Shown in pieces: positions 43,165-54,300 of a stretch of DNA of 64,000 nt. Every line of letters begins with the position of its first letter. The first letter of the stretch is position 1. The stretch comes from Brachionus plicatilis (lineage: Eukaryota; Rotifera; Eurotatoria; Ploima; Brachionidae), in contig QEOQ01000316.1 in the NCBI GenBank assembly GCA_010279815.1, forward strand, positions 984,883 to 1,048,882, written 5' to 3'. The translations under genes were made by a program, and so were the position numbers. The notes under the pieces were generated by a model. The model was not told the DNA's origin. It saw only the letters and a program-made list of their open reading frames with translations, and made no database searches.

Positions 43165-44473
43165 ATTGTAAGTGTGGAAGAAAAAAATTGATAAAATTGA
43201 ATTTTTTATTCAATTAATTTTATCTCAACATTACCTGCATTATAAAGTTAAGATAAGCGACTTTTGCTCGAATTTGATTATTTTCTAAGAATAACATCTT
43301 TTAAAAATTAACTTACACTACATGTATTCAAAATTTTATTTTATTTTATTTTTTCACATGAAACAATTCAATATGAAATTAGGGATAATTTTAGTTTAAA
43401 AAATCTTTCCATTTGATCAAAAATACAAATTACACAACCTAGTCTAGTTGATTAAATTTGATAAGAATAAATTTAAATTTAAATTAAAGTTTTAAAATTT
43501 TAGATCACCAAAAAAAGAAGCAATTAATGACGGACTATTCCCGGACGAACTTTCGTGTTAAATTTTTTCTTCTACTTAATTTAAAATATTAATAAAATTT
43601 AGATAAAAAATCTTTTCTTTTGACTGATTATTATGATGATGACTAATCTTTTCAACTCGCCCATTAAAATGATGCATGCTATTTGGCTTATCTTAAATTC
43701 ATAATTAAACAATTTTCGACCATAATCTATTTAATTAACACAGAATTAAAGACCATTAAATAAATAATTTACTCTTGTATTGATTTACATGTCATGGTTT
43801 TATTTTTGACTCTTTGTTTTAAACTCAATCGATGATAAAAACTTTTTTTCATAGATATAAATTGTAAAATTAAATTTAGGGCCTACAAACAAAAATATCT
43901 AGGATTTCAAAATTTTAAAATGATAAATTTGAGCCTAATTAAATTTAATTATTCATTTTCTAAACTGACCTTTATCTGCTAATTCAAATATCGGCTTTCG
44001 CAGTCCGTTTCTAGAACTAATTTATCTTAAATTGATCTCGACATATAAAAGCTTTCTCATAGCTACAATTTTCTAAACTTGGTCAAGTATTTTAAGACTC
44101 AATGATGTCTACAAGATAAATCAGCTCTCAAGTCCATATAAATTCCGTTTAAAAATAGTTTAAATTTTTTATTTAAAAATTAGAGAAATTGAAAAAAAAA
44201 AAAAAGTAAAGCCAAAATTTTTTAAAGCATGGCTTCACAGTGTTAAGCTTTTAGATTATCCTTGATTTTAAAAAAGCTTTACAAATTAAAATTTCAATAG
44301 ATGTATAAAATTTAGCTCAAGTGAACACATTTTAATTTAAATAGCATTCGAACAACATCATTTAGTTTCATTGGCTTCAATTTCTTTGATTTGGCTTAAT
44401 CATTTTTTTATATTTAGACTAATCCTCAATTTCAAAAATTCTCAATTTCAATAAAATTTTTATTTTTTAAAAG
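43165..44473. other. AT-rich intergenic region upstream of the mucin-like gene
   Basis: No gene. TATAAAA occurs near 44304. A T-rich AAAAG acceptor-like signal touches the ATG at 44474. Confidence 0.35.
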
Positions 44474-46390
44474 ATGAAATTTATTGTGCAAATATTTGTT
44501 GTTTCTGTAGCACTTTGCTTGACCAGTGGTCAGCAATCAAGTCCAATGCTCAAAAAACTAGTGCAAAAAAGAGAGGTTGACTTTTCTCAGTTTAAAGATT
44601 TGGAGGACTTTGACCGATTGAAAAATTTGATCGGTGACAAATTGGACAAATTGAAAAATGTAACTTCTCAGGGAATCGAACTGCTAAAAGTTAAATTGAA
44701 TCAAGAAGGCATGGATATTGACTCAGTAGTGCGCAAATTGGAAGATATAATACCATCTGCTTTGCTCAATGACCGACTAATTGCCCAGGAGGAAAACAAA
44801 GTTGAGACTTTGAACGAGACCAAAAATGTTAGAAGAAAGAGAATTAGTGAGGACAATGAAGCTCATGTTCCGATTGACAATGATATTGATATTGGAGAGC
44901 CTACAATAATGGAAGAAACTCTAAACAAAACTGCCCTAGTAGAAGAGCTGAATAAAGTTGAACAAGAAATTAATCAGACAGATTTTCAATCAACGACCGA
45001 AAAAACTACCATCTTAGACACTACTACAGAATCAGTAATGACTAGTGAAAGTGTTGAACCAATGACCACTAGACCTGCTGTTCCAACTACTTCCCAACAA
45101 GTTTTCACCACAACTACACAAAAACCTATTGTTATTGTAACTACAGAACCAACAACTCGAATTCAAGTGACTACAACTGAATTGAATATGCCAAAAAGCA
45201 CCAATGTTTTATCAACCACTTTCGAACCAACTACTGTTCAGATAAAGACCAGCCAAACGGTACCAGTCAGCTCAGCTGTACCACTAACAACTTCAACTAA
45301 AATGACCACTACATCTGAAATGACCACTACAACTGAAATGACTACTACAACTGAAATGACCACTACAGAAGAAATGGCCTCTACAGAAGAAATGACTACA
45401 ATTGAAATGACCACTACTGAAGAAATGGCCTCTACAGAAGAAATGACTACAGCTGAAATGACCACTACAGCTGAAATGACTACAACTGAAATGACCACTA
45501 CAGAAGAAATGACTACGACTCAAATGACCACTACAGAAGTAATGACTACAGCTGAAATGACCACTACAGCTGAAATCACCACTACAGAAGAAATGACTAC
45601 GACTCAAATGACCACTACAGAACCAATGACTACAGCTGAAATGACCACTACAGAAGAAATGGTTGAGACCAGACCAGTTCAAGTTATTACAACCATCGTT
45701 CCAGCAACTACTACTACAACTGTTCAAACAACAACTCCTCGACTAACAACTATTGAGCAAACAACTCAAAAAATGACTACTACTCAAGAACCAACTACAA
45801 TTGAAATTGAACTGACCACTTTGGCAACTACAACTGAAGAATTAAGCACTGAAGTTATGACTACTATTGAATTAGTCGAACCAACTACGGAATTTTTGGA
45901 GACAACTACTGTACAAGTTGAAAGCACAACTACTACTGTTCAACCGGTTACTACAACCACTGTCGAAGTATCAGCTAGTACCGAAAATGTCGAAGAAACA
46001 ACTACAATTGAAGCAGAGAAGTCATCGCCAAGCACTGAATCATCAGAAAGCACCGAATTGCCGACTTCTAGTGGTGAGACCTCAGAGGAGGGAGAAGTTG
46101 ATGAATCTGCTTCGACCGAAATACCATCTTTATTAGAAAATGTTAAATTTGAAGTAACAAATTATACCACCATTGATACTGGAGTTGAGAGTCCGGACAC
46201 TAAAAGCTATTCTCTACGCTTGCACATTAAAGGCTATCAATGGAATGATAAATACAAAAATGTAAATTCAACTGAGGCACAAGAGTTTTTGAAGAGCAAA
46301 ATAATGCCACTTTTATACAAATACTTGAATGTAACCAGAGACGAGCTAAACGAAGTTAAATTGGTTCGTCTTTTGAAAGGCAAACAATAA
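44474..46390 (+). CDS. secreted Thr-rich mucin-like protein with EMTTT repeats
   Basis: A single exon of 638 codons. A clear signal peptide (MKFIVQIFVVSVALCLTSG) leads into a helical, charged region (20-115) and a furin-type site RRKR (120-123). Then comes a long Thr/Glu/Ser region in which EMTTT or EMTTA units repeat about 25 times (about residues 275-396). This is a likely platform for dense O-glycosylation. The last 80 residues form a separate globular piece (YSLRLHIKGYQWNDKYKNV and on to KLVRLLKGKQ) that resembles a SEA-like fold in pattern only. There is no transmembrane segment or GPI signal, so it should be secreted (cuticle, lorica, mucus or gut lining; inference). I do not recognise a named family. 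The repeat DNA yields long meaningless antisense frames. Confidence 0.85.
   Translation: MKFIVQIFVVSVALCLTSGQQSSPMLKKLVQKREVDFSQFKDLEDFDRLKNLIGDKLDKLKNVTSQGIELLKVKLNQEGMDIDSVVRKLEDIIPSALLNDRLIAQEENKVETLNETKNVRRKRISEDNEAHVPIDNDIDIGEPTIMEETLNKTALVEELNKVEQEINQTDFQSTTEKTTILDTTTESVMTSESVEPMTTRPAVPTTSQQVFTTTTQKPIVIVTTEPTTRIQVTTTELNMPKSTNVLSTTFEPTTVQIKTSQTVPVSSAVPLTTSTKMTTTSEMTTTTEMTTTTEMTTTEEMASTEEMTTIEMTTTEEMASTEEMTTAEMTTTAEMTTTEMTTTEEMTTTQMTTTEVMTTAEMTTTAEITTTEEMTTTQMTTTEPMTTAEMTTTEEMVETRPVQVITTIVPATTTTTVQTTTPRLTTIEQTTQKMTTTQEPTTIEIELTTLATTTEELSTEVMTTIELVEPTTEFLETTTVQVESTTTTVQPVTTTTVEVSASTENVEETTTIEAEKSSPSTESSESTELPTSSGETSEEGEVDESASTEIPSLLENVKFEVTNYTTIDTGVESPDTKSYSLRLHIKGYQWNDKYKNVNSTEAQEFLKSKIMPLLYKYLNVTRDELNEVKLVRLLKGKQ
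45300..45663 (+). repeat. coding minisatellite, 12-15-bp units (GAAATGACCACTACA)
   Basis: About 25 tandem copies of GAAATGACTACTACA-like units inside the mucin-like gene, with a higher-order pattern in which GAAATGGCCTCTACAGAAG recurs. Units keep the frame, so copy number changes would lengthen the protein without breaking it. Confidence 0.9.
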
Positions 46391-46909
46391 TTTTTTAAAA
46401 ACAAAATATTTTTAGCTAATTTGTGTCTAAAATTTAGATTTTCTTTTCTACTAATCTAATTAATTTTTATGTGAGAATCTTTAATTTTATTTCTTTTTTT
46501 AGAATTAAATTTGTAAATCGGACATTTCCATATAAAATATTTTATGTGTTCCATTAATAAAAATAGAAAAAAATTGTCTTATTTAAAAAAAATTATCTTT
46601 TAAATCACATATTTAAAATAATTTAAAAGTGAGAAAAATTTTAAAGCTATTTTACATTCAAATTTTTTTTTTTCAATCTGTTAAAAAATATCATAAAATT
46701 AGAAGTATGTAAAAAATACATTTATGCCCATTTTTTTGATTATTTGATTTTAAATAATCAACCAAAAAAAATTATTTGATAGATTAGTTTTGAATTCTAA
46801 ATTTTAATCAACGCCTAGAATGGATTTTTTTTTAAAAAGAACATTCAATTGAGCAAAATCCACTACTTACTTAATATTTTTTTTTAAGTCATTCAATATT
46901 CGCAAATAT
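46391..46909. other. 3' flank of the mucin-like gene
   Basis: AT-rich with an AATAAA near 46555. No gene. The 12-bp direct repeat ATTCGCAAATAT at its end is the target duplication of the next element. Confidence 0.35.
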
Positions 46910-47088
46910 AATATGTCCCTTTCTATCCTAGTGGACAATGGGGAGGCGCTCATCTCCTTTTCATGTACCTTTTTGAGCAACGGCTCCGACCTGACACAGA
47001 GGTAACTGCATCGAGTTGGTCATCTACACCGCTATTATTACCCAGTCGAAACCGGTACCCCTATTTTTATGATGAAAGGGGTTTAAAC
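46910..47088. mobile_element. SINE-like retroposon with a 12-bp target-site duplication
   Basis: A 179-bp block that is far GC-richer than its surroundings, flanked by perfect ATTCGCAAATAT copies (46898-46909, 47089-47100). It has no inverted ends and no ORF. A 12-bp duplication fits LINE-mediated insertion better than a DNA transposon. TCCTAGTGGACAATGGGGAG resembles a loose A box on the plus strand, and CCGGTTTCGACTGGG a loose B box on the minus strand; neither is decisive, so orientation and RNA ancestor remain open. Confidence 0.65.
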
Positions 47089-47787
47089 ATTCGCAAATAT
47101 GAATGGCCTAATTTTAAGTTTTTGTAGAAAAATGATATAAATTAGATGAAAAATAAAATAAATAATTATTTTCAAATATCTCTGTAATCTTATATTTAAC
47201 TTGATTCTTAGTTTCATTATTAAGATGCTAGTTTCAAATTAATATTTAAAATTTTTACTATATTTTTAAAAATTATAATTAAATTTAATTACTTTCATCA
47301 ACAAAGCGATGTAATAAAACCTAATTGAGAGTTGAAATTTTTTCCGATTATCCGACAATCAACAAAAATTTAAAAAAATTTATGAATAAATATTTATAAG
47401 GAATAAATTTTCTAGAAAAAATTACGAAATAAAAACAAAGTTTGTAACCTTAGTGTATTTATTTAAATTTTAAATAATTTCTAAATTCCTCTCCTGTGAT
47501 GAGATTTAAAAAATATTTTACAATTGTAGGCTGAAGTCTCTTATTCCACCTTTATTTAAGTGAGTTTAAAAAATGCTCATCTGTTTCCAAGGAAAAAAAA
47601 TATGAAGGTTTTTTAAATTTAAATTTAAAAAATCAATTTTAAAATAATTTTATTTATCGAGATCGGCGAATTTTATTTTCAAAATTAAACAAAAAAATAC
47701 TCAAATATATGCTTATATACATAAAACTATGAAAACAAATTAGAAAAAAAAATAAGAAAAAACAAAATTTAATAAATATCCATTTAC
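47089..47787. other. AT-rich intergenic region
   Basis: Convergent space between the mucin-like gene (+) and USP30 (-). Nothing recognisable. Confidence 0.35.
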
Positions 47788-49086
47788 TCAATTGAGCTGC
47801 TGAGATATTTTATCATAGAAAAGCATGTAAACATTGCTATTGAGCAAATTAGTCTGTTTTACTAGTTTGATGTCGTTGTCGGATATTTGCAGCCAATTTT
47901 CCCCATTTGCCTCATTTTCTAGTAATCTTCTGAAGACCACAAAATGACCACTCAAAGCACTGCCATAGTGAACCACAGCCGACCTAAGCTCGTAAAAATT
48001 ATCAACATTGGAGACAATTTTTTTGTGAGTCAAATGCTCGACAGATGGGCTTAAATGCGCCTTGCCTCCCACCAAACCACCGATGCCAACTTGTTTAAGA
48101 CAAAAACTTGACATGTTCGCCTTTGAATTATTGTCAATTCTAATTGCCATGGGAAACTGAACAAAAGTTGTCTTTTTAATCATTTCGCAGCTCAGGTCCG
48201 ACCAGCTGTTTCGTTGTATTTGAATGCAAAGACAATCTGGCAGTTTGGCAATCGCTTGACGCTTCAAAATGCCCTTCTTTTTTTCATGTTTAAGCTCTTG
48301 TTTTGCACAGTTTTCACATTTCATTTCGAGCAAAATTTCTGTCTTAAAAAAATTGTTCAAACACTCGAACAGTGTGGTCCCACTGAGTGTGAAGTTGTTG
48401 CCAAATAAATTGTCTGTGTGGTGAGGAATGTTCAATGAAAGGCTGTAGAATGACTCTAGTTTGAGCGGGTATTTGTAGTCACAGTCCAGACAATGAAACT
48501 GCAGTGCCAAGTAGCCATGGAATGGATTTTTTTTTGAAGAGAGTCGCGCACTTTCTTTTAGATTAGACGGTTGAAAGTAGTTGAGCGACTTGAAGCTTTT
48601 GTTACTCTCCAGCTGCTCTTCGTCCAAAACATCCATGAGCAGATGAAAAAACTCATGACAGTCGTGTTCCTCGGACTGTATGTGCCAGTTGTGAGCGTTC
48701 AGAGCTTGTTTGATGCTTTGAGCAGCGTAGAATTCGCTATGAAACTGGTCGAGCTCACTTGCCGTGTTTGCCATTCGAATCTTGTTAATTCCAGCGATGG
48801 CTTGGCAAAGAGTGTCAAATAGATTTGTGTGAATGCTAATGGACTTTATTCTGTTGTGCACCAGCCACTCGGTTACCTTGTTGGACGAGGCCAATGACTG
48901 CAAAATTACATTTATAAAACATTCGTTTTTGTAGTTGATGAGGCCGCGCGGAAACGCCGACTCGTTCAGGTTTTTTCGCCTCTTTTTGCCAGACGAGCTC
49001 GGCGTGTACAGGACATAGGTGGCCGCGGCGCCCACCAATCCGGCTATATAAGCATACGTTGGTATTTCTCTCAATAAGCGAAGCAT
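47788..49086 (-). CDS. USP30: USP30-type mitochondrial ubiquitin-specific protease
   Basis: An intronless 432-residue frame, somewhat shorter than the 517-residue human protein. A hydrophobic segment near the N-terminus (YIAGLVGAAATYVLY, about 13-27) followed by KKRRK matches the outer-mitochondrial-membrane anchor of USP30. The catalytic Cys box is GLINYKNECFINVILQSL (C56), the CxxC zinc-ribbon pairs are CLDCD and CENCAK, and the His box is YGSALSGHFVVFRR (H381). The third catalytic position lies in WLQISDND with Ser (S402), as in USP30, where Ser replaces the usual Asn or Asp; this is the strongest reason to call USP30 over other USPs. The enzyme removes ubiquitin, mainly K6-linked chains, from mitochondrial surface proteins and opposes Parkin-driven mitophagy (family knowledge). 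AATTTTAG ends 3 nt before the ATG on the minus strand. Confidence 0.9.
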   Translation of the reverse strand: MLRLLREIPTYAYIAGLVGAAATYVLYTPSSSGKKRRKNLNESAFPRGLINYKNECFINVILQSLASSNKVTEWLVHNRIKSISIHTNLFDTLCQAIAGINKIRMANTASELDQFHSEFYAAQSIKQALNAHNWHIQSEEHDCHEFFHLLMDVLDEEQLESNKSFKSLNYFQPSNLKESARLSSKKNPFHGYLALQFHCLDCDYKYPLKLESFYSLSLNIPHHTDNLFGNNFTLSGTTLFECLNNFFKTEILLEMKCENCAKQELKHEKKKGILKRQAIAKLPDCLCIQIQRNSWSDLSCEMIKKTTFVQFPMAIRIDNNSKANMSSFCLKQVGIGGLVGGKAHLSPSVEHLTHKKIVSNVDNFYELRSAVVHYGSALSGHFVVFRRLLENEANGENWLQISDNDIKLVKQTNLLNSNVYMLFYDKISQQLN

Positions 49087-51353
49087 TTTCTAAAATTATT
49101 CATTTAGAGATACAAAAAATTTGATATTAAAAATTCTCTTTATTTAAATCAAGGTAGAAAAATAAAAATAGAAAAAATAAAATTTCTGTGCGTATTGAGT
49201 TGCGATTAAATAAAATTTGTTTCGGTAAGATTGCAAAATTTCTAATATATATAAATAAATAAAATAAATTTACAACCATAGTTGCAATCAAAAAGACTTT
49301 TTTTTTCAATTTTTTGAATATTTAATTGATAACTAAATTTGAATTTGAAAATTTTGAAAGTAATTTTTTCAATTAAATTTAATTAAACGCCATAGTTAAG
49401 TGATCTTTTCAAATGTGGCCTTTGGATAAACTTATTGTTTAAACACGCGTATCCAAGCATATGTGTTCATGTAGACAAAAATTAAATTGAATATGTTTAC
49501 ACACTTTAGGAAAATTTTTGAAATTTTTTATTTTTTTGTTAAATAAATAAAAGTTTAAAATTAAATAGCTTTTAGTTATTTTTTTATCATAGAGCAAAAT
49601 AATTGTTTTTTAATTAAACTAAAATTAAGAGAAAAATTCCAGAATTTTTTTTTGTCTCATATGGACCAAATTTTTTGTATTTAGATTTCAAAAATCAGGA
49701 TTATAGTAGTTCAGTTTAAAGATTACCAACTTTGGATTAGCAAAATATGTGTCAATCATTATCAGGTTATTTTTTTTACAAAAAAATAAATCTGAATTAT
49801 TATTTGATTATGGCATTTTTTTCATTATTTTACTAGACTCAAAAAACATCGATTATTTTTTTTATTTTTCAAATAGCTTAGGAGATTGGCATTTGTTTTT
49901 AAGAATTTAAAATGCATTTAATATTTTTATATATTTTTTTTGTTTGTAAGATTGAAGAAAAATTAGAAGATTTTTATATCATTTTTAGCCTTCTGTTTTT
50001 ACCTTTAATATCAAATTTTGTTATTTGTTATTTGTTTATCTGGAAAATTTTTTTATTAAAAATTTTGTATCTTGATTTTTGTGATTTTTTTAACTTACTT
50101 TTTGGTGTTGATTAAATGCTAAGTTCGATTTGAATACCCAGTTAGAAAAAATTGCGTAAATTTGGTAAAAGATTTTTGTTGAAAAAGGGCAATGTGAAAA
50201 ATTAGTACAAAAATTACAGTGAAAAAAATAAAAATATTTGATAAAAATATGCAATTTATTGCAGAGTTTTTGCAGAGCTTGGAATTCGTTTTTACAGATT
50301 TGTAAAATATTATACACTTTATAGAACCATTTTTGCACAATTAGTAAAAAAAAGAGAAAATTTATTATATAGAAAATTTATTTACAATTTAACACAGAAA
50401 TTTATTTAAAAAATATTTAATTATTAACAAATTTTTTAATTTAAAAAGTTTCAAAGAAATTGTCACTATTATATGATAAAAATTTTTATAAACTATTCTC
50501 TTTATATCAAAGATCAAGTTTTTATATTCCAGAAAAAAACTGAAAAAATACAAGCTGTAAAAAATTCTATCCATCTAATCTTAATTTGATTCAATAGCAC
50601 GTATTTAAATAAACTTGAACAAACATAATATGATTAAGATTTTTATTGAATTAAAACAACAAATTGTGATTAGAAAATAATTTACAAACTAGACAGATGG
50701 ATTTGTTTAATTCCATGCCAAAGAGATTTTCTTTTAATAAAATTTGAATCAATATTGCATTAGATTAGATTTGATTCTTATCATTGGATGCAATGAATTT
50801 GTTTTCTAAAATCTGCCAAAATTTATAATAATAAAATATAAAATGAGATAAACAAAATTTTGTTCCTGATTATGCCATACCAGGATTGTTTGCTATAAAT
50901 TATCATAATATATTGTACAGATATATCGAGTCATGTCTTGCCAAGAGCAAACTGTTCATTTGAGTGATTTATGTCTTAGTTGAGAATTATTACACAACCT
51001 TGTATATGGATAGCGTTGGTTAGCCACTTACCACTTATTTTAAAATGATATTATGAAAATTTGAAATAGTTCCTTTCTTCTTCGAATATCAAACAAAATC
51101 GAATTATGATTATTTCTTGTTGAGAGCAATTTCTAACTTTCTAAATTCATAATTTCAGTTTTGGCGTAAAAAAGATAAACGAATCTATATTTATATATAT
51201 ATATATATAATAAAATAAGTCTTAGGAAAAAAGATTTCGGTCAAATATTTATCCGATTTTTTGAGGTAAATTTTTAACTTTTTTTAAAACAAATCAGGTT
51301 TATTTAGATTAGATTAAAATGAAATTAGTTAATTTCAAAGATTAATAGTCACA
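49087..51353. other. divergent intergenic region between USP30 and UNC79
   Basis: About 2.3 kb, AT-rich, with an AT dinucleotide repeat at about 51192-51210. A piece around 50200-50290 (GGCAATGTGAAAAA, GCAGAGTTTTTGCAGAGC) shares motifs with the GGCAT-type MITEs and is probably an eroded fragment. Short hydrophobic frames (49912-50115) are not supported. Confidence 0.35.
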
Positions 51354-54300
51354 ATGAATACAAAATCTGCGGCTTGTAAGAAAAAAAATCTATTTTTTTT
51401 ATTTAATTTTATTTAAATTTTTTTTGTTAATTCTAGTCTCATCTAAAATTCGAAATTTAAATGAATATTACAACAATATCGTGAATTGTTCAATTCCGGT
51501 TGCCAATACTGGAGCTGACATAGCATCTACACTAAAATACTTTTCTGAAACTTTGCTAACGTATCTATATTTTTTTTGAATAAACAATTTTTTTTAAATT
51601 TCCTTCTAAAGAATTCTGAAAGAAACCAATTTGGACGATGAAGGTGATTCAGAGCACTATGAGCAAAATCTATCACCGGATCGAATTAAAAAATTTCCCA
51701 ATCTTAACTATTCAACGTTGTATCACTCATTGCTTAATTTTATCGAAATAATTCCCAGTATTCAACAGAATCGAACCGAAATTGGCCAAGCTCTGATTCA
51801 TGCATTCGCATGTTTGTCGCCTTTTCTTGCCGATGAACTAGTCGAGACATTTCCGCATACCATTGCGCTCACTTTGACCACATTCCCAAATGAACTACAC
51901 AGACAAATCATTGAAGTTTTATGCAACACAGTCATTCAAATATCAAGTATAATTATCAGATAAAAAGAATTTTTGTTGCTAAAAATTTTATTAAAAAACT
52001 AGTTATGACTAATTCTTCTCCGGAATCATTCACTATCAACTGTATTCCATCTATAATCATGATTGTGCTTGAGTATGCCGAAGATCCTACTTTTCACGTT
52101 CAACTTTTTGAATGTTTTCTCAGTCTTAAAACAAATTTTATTCAAGTAAATTATTAAATTAAAAAAATTGTTTGCTTTTCTCTTTATTCTTTAATTTGTC
52201 CACCAGGATATATTGTGCGCTATTTCTTATGGTTCCTACAAAGTCAGATATCATGCCACCAATCTGCTGTTTCGATATTGGCCAAAACTTAATCCCAATA
52301 AATCGGACCGAAACAAACACTACAATCACACACGTAAGCATTTTATTCAATTTTGAATACAATAAATCGAATCACCTTTTAAATTCTTAAATAAATCATT
52401 ATTTTTAATGTGTGTGATTTAATCGAGCACTAAATAATTCATTATAATTTTTCCTTTCTAAAATAAACTTTTTTTAAAAATTTAAACAATAACGTTATGT
52501 TTATTGTATTTTATTTTCACTTTTTTATTTGAAAAAAAAATGTTTTTAAATCTTAATTAAAATAAAAAATTTGAGTGATCATTTATTCTATTTAGAGCTC
52601 ACCTTTAGGTTTTTAAAGAGTTCTTAATTTATTTACTGCTGAGCTCGAACAAATAATATCATGGCACACTTAATAATTATTTCAGAGTACATGTACAATC
52701 ATTTAAGGCACTATTAAATACAGGAATTATATAATAAGTGATTATGAGGTAAAATTGAGTAATTTTAAGTAAATTCACGAAATTTTACGTAAGTTTATGC
52801 AACTATCTATGCTGCACCATTTCACAAAAATAATTATAATTTTTGAAAAAAATTTATTCAATTTATAAAATTTTTTTCCACTTCTTTAGTATTTAAAAAA
52901 AAATCAAAAATAGCAAAAATTAAAATTGAAAAAAAAAAGAAGAATATTATTATTTTGACACTTTTTTATTTTTTTTACCTCAAAAAATAACACTTCATAA
53001 TAATTTAACGTAAAATTTTGTGAATTATTTTTTGATGCTTTTAAAAGTGAAATTAATATTTTTTAAATCTTTTAAGAAAATTTTATTAAAAAATTAAAAA
53101 AAAAAAAGGTTTTTTTGTGGCACTTTTGGATTTAGTAGTAGTAGTAGTTTTGACTGTAGTAGTAGTTTTGACTAGCCATTGAGTGGGCTGACAAGGCACA
53201 TTAGGACAGCTGATGTGATGCCTGCTTTAAAGCTTTTAACATTGGGATATTTAACTAATTGATTTGGAAGCGAGTTCCATATGCTAGCGAGTTCCATTCT
53301 GTTGAAAAAAAAATCGCTATTTTGGAGGCCCGAAATTTCTTAGTGATATTTGAAGCAGTGACCTCTTCTTTGGTTTTTTGTGACATTAAAATTTTTGCTT
53401 TTTTCAGCCAATTCTATGCCATGCATGAACTTCTACAATTTAATAAGATCACCTTTTTTTCTTTTCCCACCAGATTTGGAATGTTTAAAGCCTTCAATCT
53501 GCTTTCAATTTTACGTAAAAATTGGTAAATTTACGTAATTTTAAAAAAGCAAAATTACATTTTTTCACGTAAAATTTTGTGAGGACCACCTATCAAATCA
53601 TTTTGTATTACATCTTTGTTTAATTAGCTAAAAATTTATCTATTTTTTAGCTCGAAAGCCGAATATTTGTCAATCGGAAAAATGTACAGAACGAAAAAAT
53701 ATTGCCAACAAGGTTTGTATCGATCCAAATTTTTCAATACATGGTTTTAATACGCCACCGCCATATTTTGTATGCAATGAATGCTACAGAGACATACCGA
53801 AAAACTATCAAAACTATTGTAACAATTTAATTCAGCCTGTTGAAGAAATATCACTTTACTGCGAAAATAGAGTAACTTTTAAAAGAAAATACAAAAATTT
53901 TTGTTTCTACAAGCTTTTATTTGTATAGAATTGTAAAGCAAGTGATAAAATATCCGAGGTTATTTGCTATTCCTCAACATGTGTAATCCTGAACCAAAAT
54001 AAACCGATTAGTTTGTGCAAAGAATGTCACTTGAGTAAACACTATCGCTTTCAGCAAAAAGCGGATCACATCTATCAGACTTACATTTACAATTTGTGGG
54101 AATGTGAATCAAAAACACAGTCTTTTTTAACTTCATCAATTATAGCGTAAAATTAATTTCTAATTAAATTATTTTAATAATAATATATATATATATTTTT
54201 TTAAATAGTTTACTAAGAGAAGTTCCAATAATAGACTCGAAAAAGAATGAAATTGTGTTACATGAATCAAATAGACAGCAACATTATGGTACCTCGATAT

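Noticed and set aside
45300..45663. Regular repeats that might suggest a CRISPR array
   Set aside because: Units are contiguous, 12-15 bp, in frame with a secreted protein, without unique spacers, in an animal genome.
45238..45727. Antisense frames of Val/Ser/Cys repeats
   Set aside because: They are mirror readings of the EMTTT coding minisatellite and lack independent support.
49912..50338. Hydrophobic short frames on both strands upstream of UNC79
   Set aside because: T-rich DNA gives Phe/Leu/Ile strings; no start context, family or conserved partner exon.
52159..52390. Overlapping short frames on both strands around UNC79 exon 5
   Set aside because: The + strand frame that continues UNC79 (starting DILCAISYGSYKV) has correct splice phases and similarity; the others are shadows.
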